A stretch of DNA of 64,000 nucleotides from contig NZ_JAELXQ010000017.1 of NCBI RefSeq assembly GCF_016427605.1, forward strand, positions 23,002-87,001, given 5' to 3'. This document shows positions 36,570-45,607 of this stretch, in pieces (the stretch's first letter is position 1; each line of letters opens with the position of its first letter). This stretch comes from Ochrobactrum sp. Q0168 (GTDB taxonomy: Bacteria; Pseudomonadota; Alphaproteobacteria; Rhizobiales; Rhizobiaceae). Both the position numbers and the translations under genes were made by a program. The notes below the pieces were generated by a model. The model was not told where the DNA came from, made no database searches, and worked only from the letters and a program-made list of their open reading frames with translations.

Positions 36570-38174
36570 TCATGCCGATTGCCTCTTGATGAGATCTGCT
36601 GCCTTTTCGCCGATCATGATCGTGGGAGCGTTTGTGTTGCCCGATATCAGAGTTGGCATGATCGAGGCGTCGACCACGCGAAGACGCTCGATACCGTTGA
36701 CTTTCAGTTCGGGGTCCACGACAGCCATCGCATCCGTGCCCATTTTGCAGGTGCCAACCTGATGTGAGACGCAGCCGCCGTTTTTAACGAGATAATCCTC
36801 AATCTCGTTGTCGGTTGCCGTCGCCGATCCCGGTAAATGTTCTTCAATGACAAAATCAGCAAGCGGTTTGCTGGCGGCCATGCGTCGCGCGAGCTTCAAA
36901 CCTTCGATCGCAATGCGCCGATCCCGTTCGTCGGAAAAATAATTGGGTGCGAGCTTTGGCTGATCAAAGGCGTCAGCGGAGCGGAGCGTGATCTCGCCGC
37001 GGCTGGCCGGTCGTACCGGGCAAAGGAAATTTGCAAAGCCGGAGAACTTGAACAGACCGTCCTCATAATATCCACCGGAGAAAGTCTGAAACAGAAACTG
37101 CAAGTCAGGCGATGCTGATTCCTGCAGCACTTTCGTAAACAATCCTGCTTGCCCGGCGGGAACCGAAAGCGGTCCCTTGCGGGTCAAAAGCCATTTTAGT
37201 CCAACCTGCGCCTGCTTGAACCGGCTCATCATGACGTCGTTCATCGTGATCGGACGATTGCACTTCCAGGTGATTTGACCGCCATAGTGATCCTGAAGGT
37301 TCTTACCGACGCCGGGGAGGTGGTGAACTGACTGAATGCCGTGCCGCGCGAGCGCTTCGGCATCGCCGACGCCCGAAACCATCAAAATTTGAGGCGACTT
37401 GATCGAGCCTGCAGCGAGAATGACCTCGCGGGCCGCCTTGACCTTGACAGACGTGCCGCGATGACGCAAGCGGACGCCACATGCCCGGCGGCCGTCAAAC
37501 AGGATATGTTCGGCTTGCGCTTCGGTTGCGACATGAAGATTGGCGCGACCCATTGCCGGTTTGAGATAGGAGGTTGCGGCGGAGGCGCGGCGACCGTTCT
37601 TTACGGTTGCCTGAAAATAACCGGCGCCTTCTTGTCGCGCGCCATTAAAATCGTCGTTCCGCGGTATGCCTTGTGAACTGGCCGATCCGATGAAAGCGTC
37701 GCAAAGGGGATTGCGCTCTGTGAGATTGGTGACGGCAAGGGGGCCGCCTGTACCGTGATATTGGTCGGAACCATTCTCCTGATCTTCTGCCTTGCGAAAA
37801 TAGGGCAGCACGTCCTCATAGGACCATCCAGGGTTCCCGAGTTGCCGCCAGTGATCATAATCCTCTGCCTGCCCCCGAATGTAGATCAGACCGTTGATGG
37901 AGGATGAGCCACCGAGTACACGACCGCGCGGCCAGTACACTTTTCGACCGCCGAGCGCAGGATTTGGTTCTGTCTCGAACTTCCAGTTGACCTTGGGATC
38001 GACAATGGTCTTGCCGTAGCCCACTGGAATGTGAATCCAGAAGCTTGAGTCCTTTCCGCCAGCTTCCATCAGAAGCACACTTGATTTGGGATCTTCGCTT
38101 AGCCGCGCAGCTAAAACGCATCCGGCAGAGCCAGCGCCGACAATGATGTAATCAAAGATTTGTCCGTTGAGCAC
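36570..38174 (-). CDS. GMC-family FAD-dependent oxidoreductase (copy A)
   Basis: 534 residues, starting at GTG with GGGAGAG upstream. The FAD-binding GAGSAGCVLAARLSED is at the N-terminus, the GMC signature GGSSSINGLIYIRGQ follows near residue 80-95, and the active-site histidine lies in CVSHQVGTCKMG with the C-terminal SGNTNAPTIMIGEKAADLI. The family oxidises alcohols (choline, polyols, aromatic alcohols) to aldehydes. A close paralogue lies 96 bp upstream in the same direction, and the ABC transporter is immediately downstream (40 nt), so uptake and first oxidation of an alcohol substrate are likely to be linked. Confidence 0.9.
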   Translation of the reverse strand: MLNGQIFDYIIVGAGSAGCVLAARLSEDPKSSVLLMEAGGKDSSFWIHIPVGYGKTIVDPKVNWKFETEPNPALGGRKVYWPRGRVLGGSSSINGLIYIRGQAEDYDHWRQLGNPGWSYEDVLPYFRKAEDQENGSDQYHGTGGPLAVTNLTERNPLCDAFIGSASSQGIPRNDDFNGARQEGAGYFQATVKNGRRASAATSYLKPAMGRANLHVATEAQAEHILFDGRRACGVRLRHRGTSVKVKAAREVILAAGSIKSPQILMVSGVGDAEALARHGIQSVHHLPGVGKNLQDHYGGQITWKCNRPITMNDVMMSRFKQAQVGLKWLLTRKGPLSVPAGQAGLFTKVLQESASPDLQFLFQTFSGGYYEDGLFKFSGFANFLCPVRPASRGEITLRSADAFDQPKLAPNYFSDERDRRIAIEGLKLARRMAASKPLADFVIEEHLPGSATATDNEIEDYLVKNGGCVSHQVGTCKMGTDAMAVVDPELKVNGIERLRVVDASIMPTLISGNTNAPTIMIGEKAADLIKRQSA

Positions 38175-38270
38175 GGATACTCTCCCACTAGTCCGGCCCA
38201 GTGTGTTCCCGCTTTATCCGAATTTTAATTTCGCGCTCGGAACCGGATGGATATAAGATATGTGATCAGG

Positions 38271-39899
38271 TCAGGTTCCAGACATGCGGATCATGTCGGC
38301 GGCCTTTTCCGCAATCATAATAGTTGGCGCGTTGGTGTTGCCTGAAATCAGCGTCGGCATGATGGAAGCATCGACTACCCGCAAACCTTCGATACCTTGC
38401 ACTTTCAATGAGGCGTCCACCACAGCCATTGAATCCTGCCCCATCTTGCATGTTCCAACTTGATGTGCGATCGAAAGGCCGGTCTGGCGCGCATAAGACA
38501 GTATTTCGTCATCCGACTGGACCGCCTTGCCGGGTGCATATTCGGCTTCTATAACGGCTGCAATTGCGGCTTTCTCAGCCACTTTGCGCGACAGCTTGAT
38601 AGCTTCGACCAGTACCTTGCGGTCGTTTTCCGATGAAAGATAGTTGGGCTGCATCAATGGCGTATCTTTGGGATTGGCCGAGCGTAGTTTCAAGGTGCCT
38701 CGGCTTTCTGGTCGCACCGGACAGACAGCATTGGCAAAGCCCGAGAACTTGTGCAGGCCATCATCATACTCATCGTGGCTGAAGGTCTGGAACAGAAACT
38801 GAATGTCGGGCGTCTCCAGACGCTGATCGGATTTCGCAAATGCGCCAACCTGCGCGGCCGAAATCGTCAATGGGCCGGTGCGGAAGAGTAGATATTGAAG
38901 GCCGACCTGCAACTGTTTCGCCGGGCTCATCATGATATCGTTGACCGTTACGGGCAGGCGGCTCTTATAGGTCACGAGTGCACCGTAATGATCCTGCAGG
39001 TTTTCTCCCACTCCCGGAAGATCATGTACAACGTCAATGCCGAGCTGTCTCAGTTGCGCGGCAGGCCCGATCCCTGAAAGAAGAAGTAATTTTGGTGAAT
39101 TGATCGATCCAGCGCTTATGACGACTTCGCGCCTGGCACGAACAAATATCTGCTTGCCGCCCCGCTCGAAGATAACGCCGACGGCTCGTTTGCCCTCGAA
39201 TACGATCCTCTGGGTTTCGGCCTTGGTAATCACGCGCAAATTTTGACGTTTCATCGCTGGCTTGAGATAGGCAACAGATGCCGAACAACGACGCGCATTG
39301 CGGGTCGTTGTGTGGTAGTAGCCCACTCCTTCCTGAGTTGCGCCATTAAAATCGTCATTAGCCGGAATACCAGCTTCGACTGCGCTCTTGATGAAAGCAT
39401 CGCAAAGAGGGTTGCGCTCCTTGAGGTTGGAAACGCGCAAAGGGCCGTCACTACCATGGTAGGTGTCGCCACCATTTTCATGGTTCTCCGCCTTTCGGAA
39501 ATAGGGCAGGACATCATCATAAGACCAGCCAGTATTGCCGAGCTGTCGCCAGTGGTCATAATCCTGCGCTTGGCCTCGGATATAGAGAAGTCCATTGATC
39601 GATGAGGAGCCGCCTAGCACCTTACCACGCGGCCAGTACATCCGCCGATTGCCGATTTCGGCGCTTGCTTCGGTCTCAAAACGCCAGTTGAGGCGGGGAT
39701 GGACAATCGTCTTGCCATAACCGATGGGGATGTGAATCCATGGATTCCAGTCCTTTCCACCGGCTTCAAGGATAGTAACCGCAGTTTGACCATCCTCGGT
39801 CAATCGGCCAGCCAGGGTGCATCCCGCTGAACCTGCACCTACGATAACGATGTCGGTTTCGAGAGTTTCATTTACGTTAGTCATCAATTCGGTTTTCAC
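38271..39899 (-). CDS. GMC-family FAD-dependent oxidoreductase (copy B)
   Basis: 542 residues from a GTG; the ATG five codons later (39,884) is an equal candidate, with no strong ribosome-binding site for either. FAD motif GAGSAGCTLAGRLTED, GMC signature GGSSSINGLLYIRGQ, active-site region SIAHQVGTCKMG. By eye it is well over half identical to copy A across the whole length (for example both carry SGNTNAPTIMI near the C-terminus), so the pair arose by tandem duplication. Divergence in the substrate-facing middle part suggests that two related alcohols are handled. It is the first gene of the GMC-ABC block. Confidence 0.9.
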   Translation of the reverse strand: MKTELMTNVNETLETDIVIVGAGSAGCTLAGRLTEDGQTAVTILEAGGKDWNPWIHIPIGYGKTIVHPRLNWRFETEASAEIGNRRMYWPRGKVLGGSSSINGLLYIRGQAQDYDHWRQLGNTGWSYDDVLPYFRKAENHENGGDTYHGSDGPLRVSNLKERNPLCDAFIKSAVEAGIPANDDFNGATQEGVGYYHTTTRNARRCSASVAYLKPAMKRQNLRVITKAETQRIVFEGKRAVGVIFERGGKQIFVRARREVVISAGSINSPKLLLLSGIGPAAQLRQLGIDVVHDLPGVGENLQDHYGALVTYKSRLPVTVNDIMMSPAKQLQVGLQYLLFRTGPLTISAAQVGAFAKSDQRLETPDIQFLFQTFSHDEYDDGLHKFSGFANAVCPVRPESRGTLKLRSANPKDTPLMQPNYLSSENDRKVLVEAIKLSRKVAEKAAIAAVIEAEYAPGKAVQSDDEILSYARQTGLSIAHQVGTCKMGQDSMAVVDASLKVQGIEGLRVVDASIMPTLISGNTNAPTIMIAEKAADMIRMSGT

Positions 39900-40142
39900 T
39901 TGAGGAAAGCAACACGCAAGCTGCTACTATTTGTTGGCGGAAACCGAAGGAACGGAGAACAGTTCGATTCTCCTCTCCCCCCGAGCGATCATCTCCGTGA
40001 CCTTATAGAACTCAGTCAACAGCAGCTTTTAATATAATTCCAATATAAATATTTCGGTCACCTAATGCCGAATTGTTATCAATGCTTGGCGGCGTTTCAG
40101 ATTTTTCGCCAACGATTAAGCGGCGGGCAATTCGTCGATCTT

Positions 40143-40153
40143 GACTGGCAATC
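40143..40153 (+). repeat. Intergenic 11-bp motif GACTGGCAATC, copy 2
   Basis: Second copy of the motif, in the 302-bp gap between the LysR gene and the upstream end of the GMC gene. Reading the minus strand, AATTGCCCGCC follows 10 nt after the motif; the same 11-mer follows copy 4 by 11 nt on the plus strand. The rest of 39,900-40,201 is AT-rich and contains no supportable gene; a promoter for the GMC gene is expected near 39,920-40,060. Confidence 0.6.
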
Positions 40154-40201
40154 AAATTTGTCAGCTTGAGGCTCCACCGCAACCACTGTTGGTCAGCTGT
40201 C

Positions 40202-41098
40202 TCATTTTTTTCTATACCGAAGCGCCTCAACGAGAAGCGTAAAGGCTTGAGTTGGTTGTCTACGGCTGGGGTAATAGAGGTGATAGCCCGGGAAGGGTTC
40301 ACACCAATCGCTCAAGACACGGGTAAGACGTCCGTCGGCGAGATATGGTCCAAGCTGTCCTTCGGTCAGGTAGACAAGGCCGCATCCTTCAGCGGCGGCT
40401 TTGAGCATAAGGCTGGACGTATTGAACACCAACTGTCCATCGACACGGACATTCAGCACCCGGCCTTTCTTTTCAAATTCCCAGGCATAAAGTCCACCGT
40501 GAATGGGCAGGCGCAGATTGATGCAATTATGTCCCGTAAGTTCCTGAGGGCTCTTTGGAATTGATCGTTTCTCAAAATATCCAGGTGATCCGGCTACAGC
40601 CATTCGTAGATCAGGTCCAACGGGGACAGCGATCATGTCTTTCGCGATCGTCTCACCTGGCCTGACGCCAGCATCGAAACGCTCACCCACTATATCTGTG
40701 AGACCATAATCGGTAACGATTTCAACTCTGATATCCGGATATTGGGTGACCAGTTTGGCAACCGCTGGCAAAAGAATAGCTTCTGCGGCGTTTTCTGTCG
40801 CTGTCAATCGGATTGTTCCCGACGGCTTTTCCCGTAATTCGCTGAGCGAATCAAGTTCCTGGTGAATCTCGGCAATGCGCGGGCCGATCGATTGAATGAG
40901 CCTTTCTCCCGCCTGCGTTGGTTCGACCCGGCGCGTGGTGCGGGTTAGAAGACGTATGCCAAGTCGAGCCTCGAGAACACGCACTGTTTGGCTCAGCGCC
41001 GATTGCGAGACACCGAGACGTTTGGCGGCCCGTGTAAAATTCCGCTCTTCGGCTACGATCATAAAGGCAGCCAGATCGTTCAAGTTTTCTCCAGGCAT
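40202..41098 (-). CDS. LysR-type transcriptional regulator
   Basis: 298 residues. The N-terminal winged helix-turn-helix includes NFTRAAKRLGVSQSALSQTVRVLEARLG and RLLTRTTRRVEPTQAGERL, typical of the PerR/AaeR-like group that controls neighbouring oxidoreductase/efflux operons. It is divergent from the cupin-CMD-SDR-cytochrome-MFS operon and is a clear paralogue of the LysR at 55,304 (both share KPSG(T/S)IRLT, FDAGVR, GGLYAWEFEK and VRVDGQL). A site 15 nt before its start matches one before that paralogue. Confidence 0.92.
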   Translation of the reverse strand: MPGENLNDLAAFMIVAEERNFTRAAKRLGVSQSALSQTVRVLEARLGIRLLTRTTRRVEPTQAGERLIQSIGPRIAEIHQELDSLSELREKPSGTIRLTATENAAEAILLPAVAKLVTQYPDIRVEIVTDYGLTDIVGERFDAGVRPGETIAKDMIAVPVGPDLRMAVAGSPGYFEKRSIPKSPQELTGHNCINLRLPIHGGLYAWEFEKKGRVLNVRVDGQLVFNTSSLMLKAAAEGCGLVYLTEGQLGPYLADGRLTRVLSDWCEPFPGYHLYYPSRRQPTQAFTLLVEALRYRKK

Positions 41099-41113
41099 TC
41101 AGAAGCTATCCTT

Positions 41114-41133
41114 ATTGGTCCAATCAGATTTTA
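41114..41133 (-). promoter_or_regulatory. Shared LysR-box-like site (copy 1)
   Basis: On the minus strand TAAAATCTGATTGGACCAAT, containing the perfect dyad ATTGG-A-CCAAT, lies 15 nt before the LysR start. Sixteen of 20 positions match the site at 55,240-55,259 upstream of the paralogous LysR, in the same orientation relative to each gene. Confidence 0.6.
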
Positions 41134-41242
41134 GCATCTAATCGCACAGTCTGTGCCGAATTATATTCTGTTTGCAAGCAATGCACGTCGCTCGACAAAC
41201 AGTTTGTTGGATCGGTTGAAGCTTGAAACAGGAGAATTGATC

Positions 41243-41704
41243 ATGAAAAATGTTATTGCTGCAGCAGCGATGAGTACAATTGGCGCAGTGTCAGCTGGTG
41301 CTGAAGGTATTGAAATCCGTCCGAACGGGGCGTCGCCGTCAGTGATTGGCAAAACGCCCGACAACTTCACCGGTCATGTCATTATCACGCCGCTGTTACC
41401 GCCGAACGACACGACACGGGCTAATGCCGGTCTTGTGACCTTTGCACCCGGTGCTCGTACCACCTGGCATACGCATCCTGCCGGACAATTACTGTTCATC
41501 ACGTCCGGGCAGGGTTGGGTCCAAGAGGAAGGTCATGAGCGTCGCACCGTGAATGCTGGCGATGTCGTGTTCTTCGCAGCAGGAATCAAACACTGGCATG
41601 GCGCCACCACGACGAGCCCGATGGCGCACATCGCCATGACCTATCTGCAGGACGGAGAGAACGTCGATTGGCTGGAGCCTGTTTCCGAAGAGCAGTACCG
41701 CTAA
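41243..41704 (+). CDS. Secreted cupin-domain protein
   Basis: 153 residues from MKNVIAAAAM, chosen because AGGAG lies at proper spacing; a signal peptide of about 20 residues is present. The single cupin barrel shows metal-binding residues in TTWHTHPAGQLLFITSGQGWVQEEGHERR (motif 1) and GDVVFFAAGIKHWHGATT (motif 2). First gene of the operon divergent from LysR. Such cupins commonly accompany carboxymuconolactone-decarboxylase-like proteins and SDRs and are often annotated as (R)-mandelonitrile lyase-like or quercetinase-like, but the activity here is not known; periplasmic location is predicted. Confidence 0.86.
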   Translation: MKNVIAAAAMSTIGAVSAGAEGIEIRPNGASPSVIGKTPDNFTGHVIITPLLPPNDTTRANAGLVTFAPGARTTWHTHPAGQLLFITSGQGWVQEEGHERRTVNAGDVVFFAAGIKHWHGATTTSPMAHIAMTYLQDGENVDWLEPVSEEQYR

Positions 41705-41725
41705 CGGAGGGTGAAAGACCATATC

Positions 41726-42502
41726 ATGAAAACTTCCACTATTCTTGCCCTGGCGCTTTCCATGGGGTCTTTTGACGCTGTAGCGCAGACGGGTTCGCAG
41801 ACCGGCGGCCTGTCTCGCGAGGACGTGCAGGCCGTTTCTCCAGTCCTTGAGCATTATGCGACGGATACGCTGGCCAACGGCCTTTGGAAACGTCCCGGCC
41901 TCACGCCGCGCGACCGCAGCATCATCACTGTTACGGCCGTCATCGCCCGCAATCAAACGGTATTGCTTCCCGAGCAGTTGCGGCTCGCCCTCGACAATGG
42001 CGTGAAGCCCTCTGAGATTTCCGAGATCATCACCCATCTGGCTTTTTATGCAGGGTGGGGCAACGCCATCGCCGCCACCGCGATTACAAAAGACGTGTTT
42101 GCCGAGCGCGGCATCGGTCCCGACCAGCTTCCCAAAGCATCGGTCGAACTGCTTCCACTCGATGAAAAGGCGGAGGCTACCCGAGCCGCACGGGTGGAAG
42201 AAACGACAGGGCCTGCTTCACCCGGTCTTGTGCGCGATACGGCGGACGTGTTGTTCAAGGATTTGTGGCTAAGGCCCGGCCTCGCGCCTCGTGATCGCAG
42301 CCTGGTTACGGTCAGCGCACTCATTGCGAACGGTCACGTCGAACAAGCACCATTTCATCTGAACAAGGCGATGGACAACGGCCTCAAGCGCGAGGAAGCG
42401 GCCGAGATGGTCAGCCATCTTGCCTACTACGCGGGCTGGCCGAACGCCTTTTCGGCGTCGTCCGTGGTTCGAACCGTTTTTGAGAAGCGCCCACAGAAAT
42501 AG
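41726..42502 (+). CDS. Carboxymuconolactone-decarboxylase-family protein, exported, two domains
   Basis: 258 residues from MKTSTILAL, with a signal peptide of about 20 residues (cleavage near VAQTG). Two tandem CMD/AhpD-like domains share the same pattern: [25 protein letters not shown] ... [14 protein letters not shown] and [25 protein letters not shown] ... [14 protein letters not shown]. AhpD-type CxxC cysteines are absent, so simple peroxidase activity is not expected. A GTG at 41,711 would add five residues, but GGAGG at 41,705 is too close to it. It follows the cupin stop by 21 nt. The role is unknown; the family occurs in oxidative-stress and aromatic-degradation operons. Confidence 0.88.
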   Translation: MKTSTILALALSMGSFDAVAQTGSQTGGLSREDVQAVSPVLEHYATDTLANGLWKRPGLTPRDRSIITVTAVIARNQTVLLPEQLRLALDNGVKPSEISEIITHLAFYAGWGNAIAATAITKDVFAERGIGPDQLPKASVELLPLDEKAEATRAARVEETTGPASPGLVRDTADVLFKDLWLRPGLAPRDRSLVTVSALIANGHVEQAPFHLNKAMDNGLKREEAAEMVSHLAYYAGWPNAFSASSVVRTVFEKRPQK

Positions 42503-42545
42503 CGGTCCCAAGCGAAGGGCCGGGACCGCAGACAAGGATAATCCC

Positions 42546-43283
42546 ATGACACACGGTATCGAAAACAAAGTCGTCGTGATTACCGGCGCAAGCGGCGGTC
42601 TCGGTGAAGCCACAGCCTGCCGTCTCGCCGAGGATGGTGCAAGACTGATCCTCGGCGCTCGTCGCATCGATCGCCTGCGCACGCTCGCCCGGGAACTGAA
42701 GCTCGCCGACGACGCCGTTGTCCAGACGGACGTGACCGACCGCGAACAGGTCAAGCGGCTGGTGGACCGAGCCGTCGAGAAGCATGGGCGTGTTGACGTT
42801 ATACTGAACAATGCCGGCCTGATGCCGAGTTCCCGCCTCGATCTCTTGAAGATCGGGGATTGGAATCAGATGATAGACGTGAATATCAAAGGCGTCCTCT
42901 ACGGCATCGCGGCAGCGTTACCGCACATGCAGAACCAAAAGAGCGGACACATCATCAACGTGTCGTCTGTCGCCGGCCACAAGGTTGGACCGGGCGGTGT
43001 TGTCTATGCCGCCACCAAGCACGCCGTCAGGATTATCTCCGAAGGGCTGCGCCAGGAGGTGAAGCCCTACAACATTCGCACGACGATCATTTCGCCCGGC
43101 GCGGTCGCGACCGATCTGCTCAACACGATCACTGATCCGGTGATCGCCGAGAACATGCGCAAGACCTATGAAAACGCCGTTCCGGCCAGTTCGTTCGCTG
43201 GCATGGTTGCTTTCGCCATGAGCCAGCCGGAGGAAGTGGACGTGAATGAAATCCTCTTCCGGCCGACCGCGCAGGCGTATTGA
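42546..43283 (+). CDS. Short-chain dehydrogenase/reductase
   Basis: 245 residues from MTHGIENK, with AAGGAT upstream; longer readings would overlap the preceding gene. Classical SDR motifs: TGASGGLG (cofactor), NNAG, catalytic Ser in NVSSVAG and YAATK (Tyr/Lys). The arginine after the second strand (GARRID) favours NADP(H). Third gene of the operon, 43 nt after the CMD protein. It resembles YdfG/NADP-serine-dehydrogenase-like SDRs, which reduce short carbonyl compounds. Probably cytoplasmic, unlike its exported neighbours. Confidence 0.9.
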   Translation: MTHGIENKVVVITGASGGLGEATACRLAEDGARLILGARRIDRLRTLARELKLADDAVVQTDVTDREQVKRLVDRAVEKHGRVDVILNNAGLMPSSRLDLLKIGDWNQMIDVNIKGVLYGIAAALPHMQNQKSGHIINVSSVAGHKVGPGGVVYAATKHAVRIISEGLRQEVKPYNIRTTIISPGAVATDLLNTITDPVIAENMRKTYENAVPASSFAGMVAFAMSQPEEVDVNEILFRPTAQAY

Positions 43284-43296
43284 GGGGGAGGGCTCA

Positions 43297-43770
43297 ATGG
43301 TACAAGCGAAAAGGCTCAGTCTTACATCTGTTCTTGTTTTGACCGCCGTCGGTATGGTTGTCGTGTGGCAGGCATGGGCTGCCAATGATCGCGTTCAGTT
43401 TCCGGAGAATTATAAAGACGGGGTGCATTACGCGACCGTCAATCGCGGCGGGATTCGCGAAGAAATCTTCGCGAACCTCGAAGCCATCACGGCGGCGGAG
43501 GCCGGGCAGCCGATGCCCAATGGGACCGTTATCATGATGGAAGATTATCGGGGCGGGCAACTCCACCGCTATGTCGTCATGGAAAAGCAGGCGGGATGGG
43601 GTAGTGCCCATCCGGAAAATATCCGCGCCGGTGATTGGGAGTTTCGCGAGTTTGCGCCCGATCGGTCTCCAAACATGACCGAGAACGGCCAACGCTGCAT
43701 GAGTTGTCATCAGAGCCAGGTGGATCAGGATTTCATTTTCACCATTGATCAGATGAAGAGAGCAGACTGA
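43297..43770 (+). CDS. Exported cytochrome P460-family haem protein
   Basis: 157 residues from MVQAKRLS, preceded by GGGGGAGGG, with a signal peptide of about 28 residues. A single haem-binding CxxCH (CMSCH) lies near the C-terminus, and the upstream part (ENYKDGVHYATVNRGGIREEIFANLEAI ... PNGTVIMMEDYR) matches cytochrome P460-like proteins. Known P460 members oxidise hydroxylamine or NO; others are uncharacterised. It starts 13 nt after the SDR stop and ends 1 nt before the MFS gene. Periplasmic electron transfer is predicted. Confidence 0.82.
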   Translation: MVQAKRLSLTSVLVLTAVGMVVVWQAWAANDRVQFPENYKDGVHYATVNRGGIREEIFANLEAITAAEAGQPMPNGTVIMMEDYRGGQLHRYVVMEKQAGWGSAHPENIRAGDWEFREFAPDRSPNMTENGQRCMSCHQSQVDQDFIFTIDQMKRAD

Positions 43771-43771
43771 T

Positions 43772-44956
43772 ATGTCTAAAGCTTTTTACGCTCCGGCACC
43801 TGGAAATTCTGTTGTGATTGCGCTTATACCGATCATGGCCGCGGTACTTGCCGGGTTCTTGATTATTGGACTGGCGCTTCCTGTTTTGCCGCTCCATGTT
43901 CATGACGATCTCAGGTTTGGAACCTTCGTTATTGGACTGGTTGCTGGTGCCCAGTTCGCCGCGTCGCTTTTAACGCGTGTATGGGCGGGGTCCTTTGCCG
44001 ACAGGTACGGTGCCAAGTCCGGTGTTGTTGCAGGCTTGATTGCAGCCAGCATTTCTGGATTACTCTATCTCGTTTCCATTGTGTTCATTCGTGTTCCGGT
44101 TGCCTCAGTATCGATCCTGCTCGTTGGCCGTGCGGTCCTCGGCGGTGCGGAAAGCTTCATTATTACTGGCGGTGTCAGTTGGGGCCTTGGTATTGTTGAC
44201 AAGGAACATGCAGGCAAGGTGATTGCATGGGTTGGAACAGCGATGTTCGCGGCCATGGCTTTCGGCGGCCCCTTCGGATCCATGATGTTCAATTCCTACG
44301 GTTTCGCCTCTATTGCCTTCGTGACGACCGTACTTCCTCTTCTGGTGCTGATTGCAGTTCTACCAATGCCGGCAGTCGCGCCTCTACCCAACAAGACGCA
44401 ATTTGCTCTGAAATCCGTTGTCGGCTCGGTTTGGTTGCCAGGGCTCGGTGCCGCCACTGCAAGTATTGGTTATTGTGCAATCCTGGCGTTCAGTTCTCTG
44501 TTTTATTTTCAACAGAACTGGCATCCGATCTGGCTGGCGTTCACTGCATTTGGTGTTGCACTGATCGTCGCGCGCCTGATTGCTGGTCATTTACCCGATA
44601 AATTCGGTGGCGCGAAGGTCGCTCTGATTTTTGTTCTCGTTCTGGCAGGCGGGCTAATCCTGATCTGGCTTGCCCATGGTGCAATTGCTGCCACCGCCGG
44701 TGCAGCCATTTCGGGCTTTGGCTACTCACTCGTCTATCCTGGTCTGGGCGTTGAAGCAGTGCGTGGAACTTCGCCGGAAAATCGAGGCCTCGCGATGGGC
44801 ATTTACACCGCTTTCCTTGACGTCGCTATGGCAATCGGTAGCCCATCGCTTGGATGGATTGCCGGCCATAGTGGACTTGGGGCAGTTTTCCTCGTGAGCG
44901 CTCTTGTCGTTCTTTGTACGGTCGGGGTTGCTCTTCGTCTCTTGTTCCGTGGGTGA
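43772..44956 (+). CDS. MFS transporter
   Basis: 394 residues with 12 predicted membrane segments. The MFS signature between helices 2 and 3 reads GSFADRYGAKSGV. The family resembles YhhS/YfcJ-type arabinose-like efflux proteins. It starts 1 nt after the cytochrome gene, as the last gene of the LysR-linked operon, and is probably an exporter of a toxic compound that the operon modifies. It converges with the leftward cytidylyltransferase pseudogene, leaving only a 16-nt gap. Confidence 0.88.
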   Translation: MSKAFYAPAPGNSVVIALIPIMAAVLAGFLIIGLALPVLPLHVHDDLRFGTFVIGLVAGAQFAASLLTRVWAGSFADRYGAKSGVVAGLIAASISGLLYLVSIVFIRVPVASVSILLVGRAVLGGAESFIITGGVSWGLGIVDKEHAGKVIAWVGTAMFAAMAFGGPFGSMMFNSYGFASIAFVTTVLPLLVLIAVLPMPAVAPLPNKTQFALKSVVGSVWLPGLGAATASIGYCAILAFSSLFYFQQNWHPIWLAFTAFGVALIVARLIAGHLPDKFGGAKVALIFVLVLAGGLILIWLAHGAIAATAGAAISGFGYSLVYPGLGVEAVRGTSPENRGLAMGIYTAFLDVAMAIGSPSLGWIAGHSGLGAVFLVSALVVLCTVGVALRLLFRG

Positions 44957-44972
44957 GACTGATCAATTCGCA

Positions 44973-45599
44973 TCATCGCCGCTGATTTTCTTTGATGTTT
45001 TCAGCAACGCTCAAGGCGGTGGTGGTGTCGACGTCAAGCAATTGGCTCAGTGGGCAATCCACGAACAGCGCGTTGATCAACAATGAACGCGCGCCGCCCT
45101 CACCAAAACCACGCAGCTGCCTTAACGCGGCTACCGGGAATATGGCCGCAGGGCCCCGATATTCTTCGGCCCGGGAGGCAACCGCTTGGCCATTTGATGA
45201 ATGGGCGAGCAGTAATAGTCGCTCGATATTGTCCCGCGTTACGAACGGCATATCGGCGAGACAGATCATGGCCAGTCTGGAATCTGTCAGTTGGTCCACT
45301 GCCATCTTCAGCGAGCCGTGCATACCCTTGTTTGGCTGATCGTTTCGTATGATCGTAAAACCATCATCGGCAAAGGCTTTCGCCCAGTTGGATTGACTCC
45401 TGCAAACGAGAATTTCGCTGCTTCAGCTAAATGGTTGAAGAGCGGGCAGGATATGGTGCGCCAGTGGTATGCCGCCGAGCTGGGCGGCAAGTTTGTCTTT
45501 TGCACCAAACCGGGAGCCTAAGCCTGCGCCGAGGACAATCAGTGCAGTCGCCGCATGACGGCTGACGCTGGGTTCGAGCTGCTCACCGACTGGATCCAT
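44973..45599 (-). pseudogene. MobA/MocA-like nucleotidyltransferase, broken by one in-frame TGA
   Basis: Translating from the ATG at 45,599 gives 208 codons in one frame with a single TGA at codon 59 (bases 45,423-45,425). Before it: ALIVLGAGLGSRFGAKDKLA, the NTP-binding motif of MobA-like transferases. After it: WAKAFADDGFTIIRND, then GMHGSLKMAV and AMICLADMPFVT, the metal-binding part. Such proteins attach CMP or GMP to molybdopterin. The gene lies 8 nt after xdhC in a molybdenum-hydroxylase operon, where a MocA-type cytidylyltransferase is normal. Either the gene is inactivated by a nonsense mutation or the base is a sequencing error; no frame shift is needed to restore it. Confidence 0.85.
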
Positions 45600-45607
45600 C
45601 GAACAAT

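Noticed and set aside
40012..40302. 96-codon open frame on the minus strand overlapping the 3' end of the LysR gene.
   Set aside because: No family resemblance, overlaps a good gene, and includes the intergenic repeat motif.
44973..45323. 116-codon frame as an independent small gene.
   Set aside because: It is the C-terminal part of the cytidylyltransferase; the same frame continues upstream to 45,599 past one TGA.
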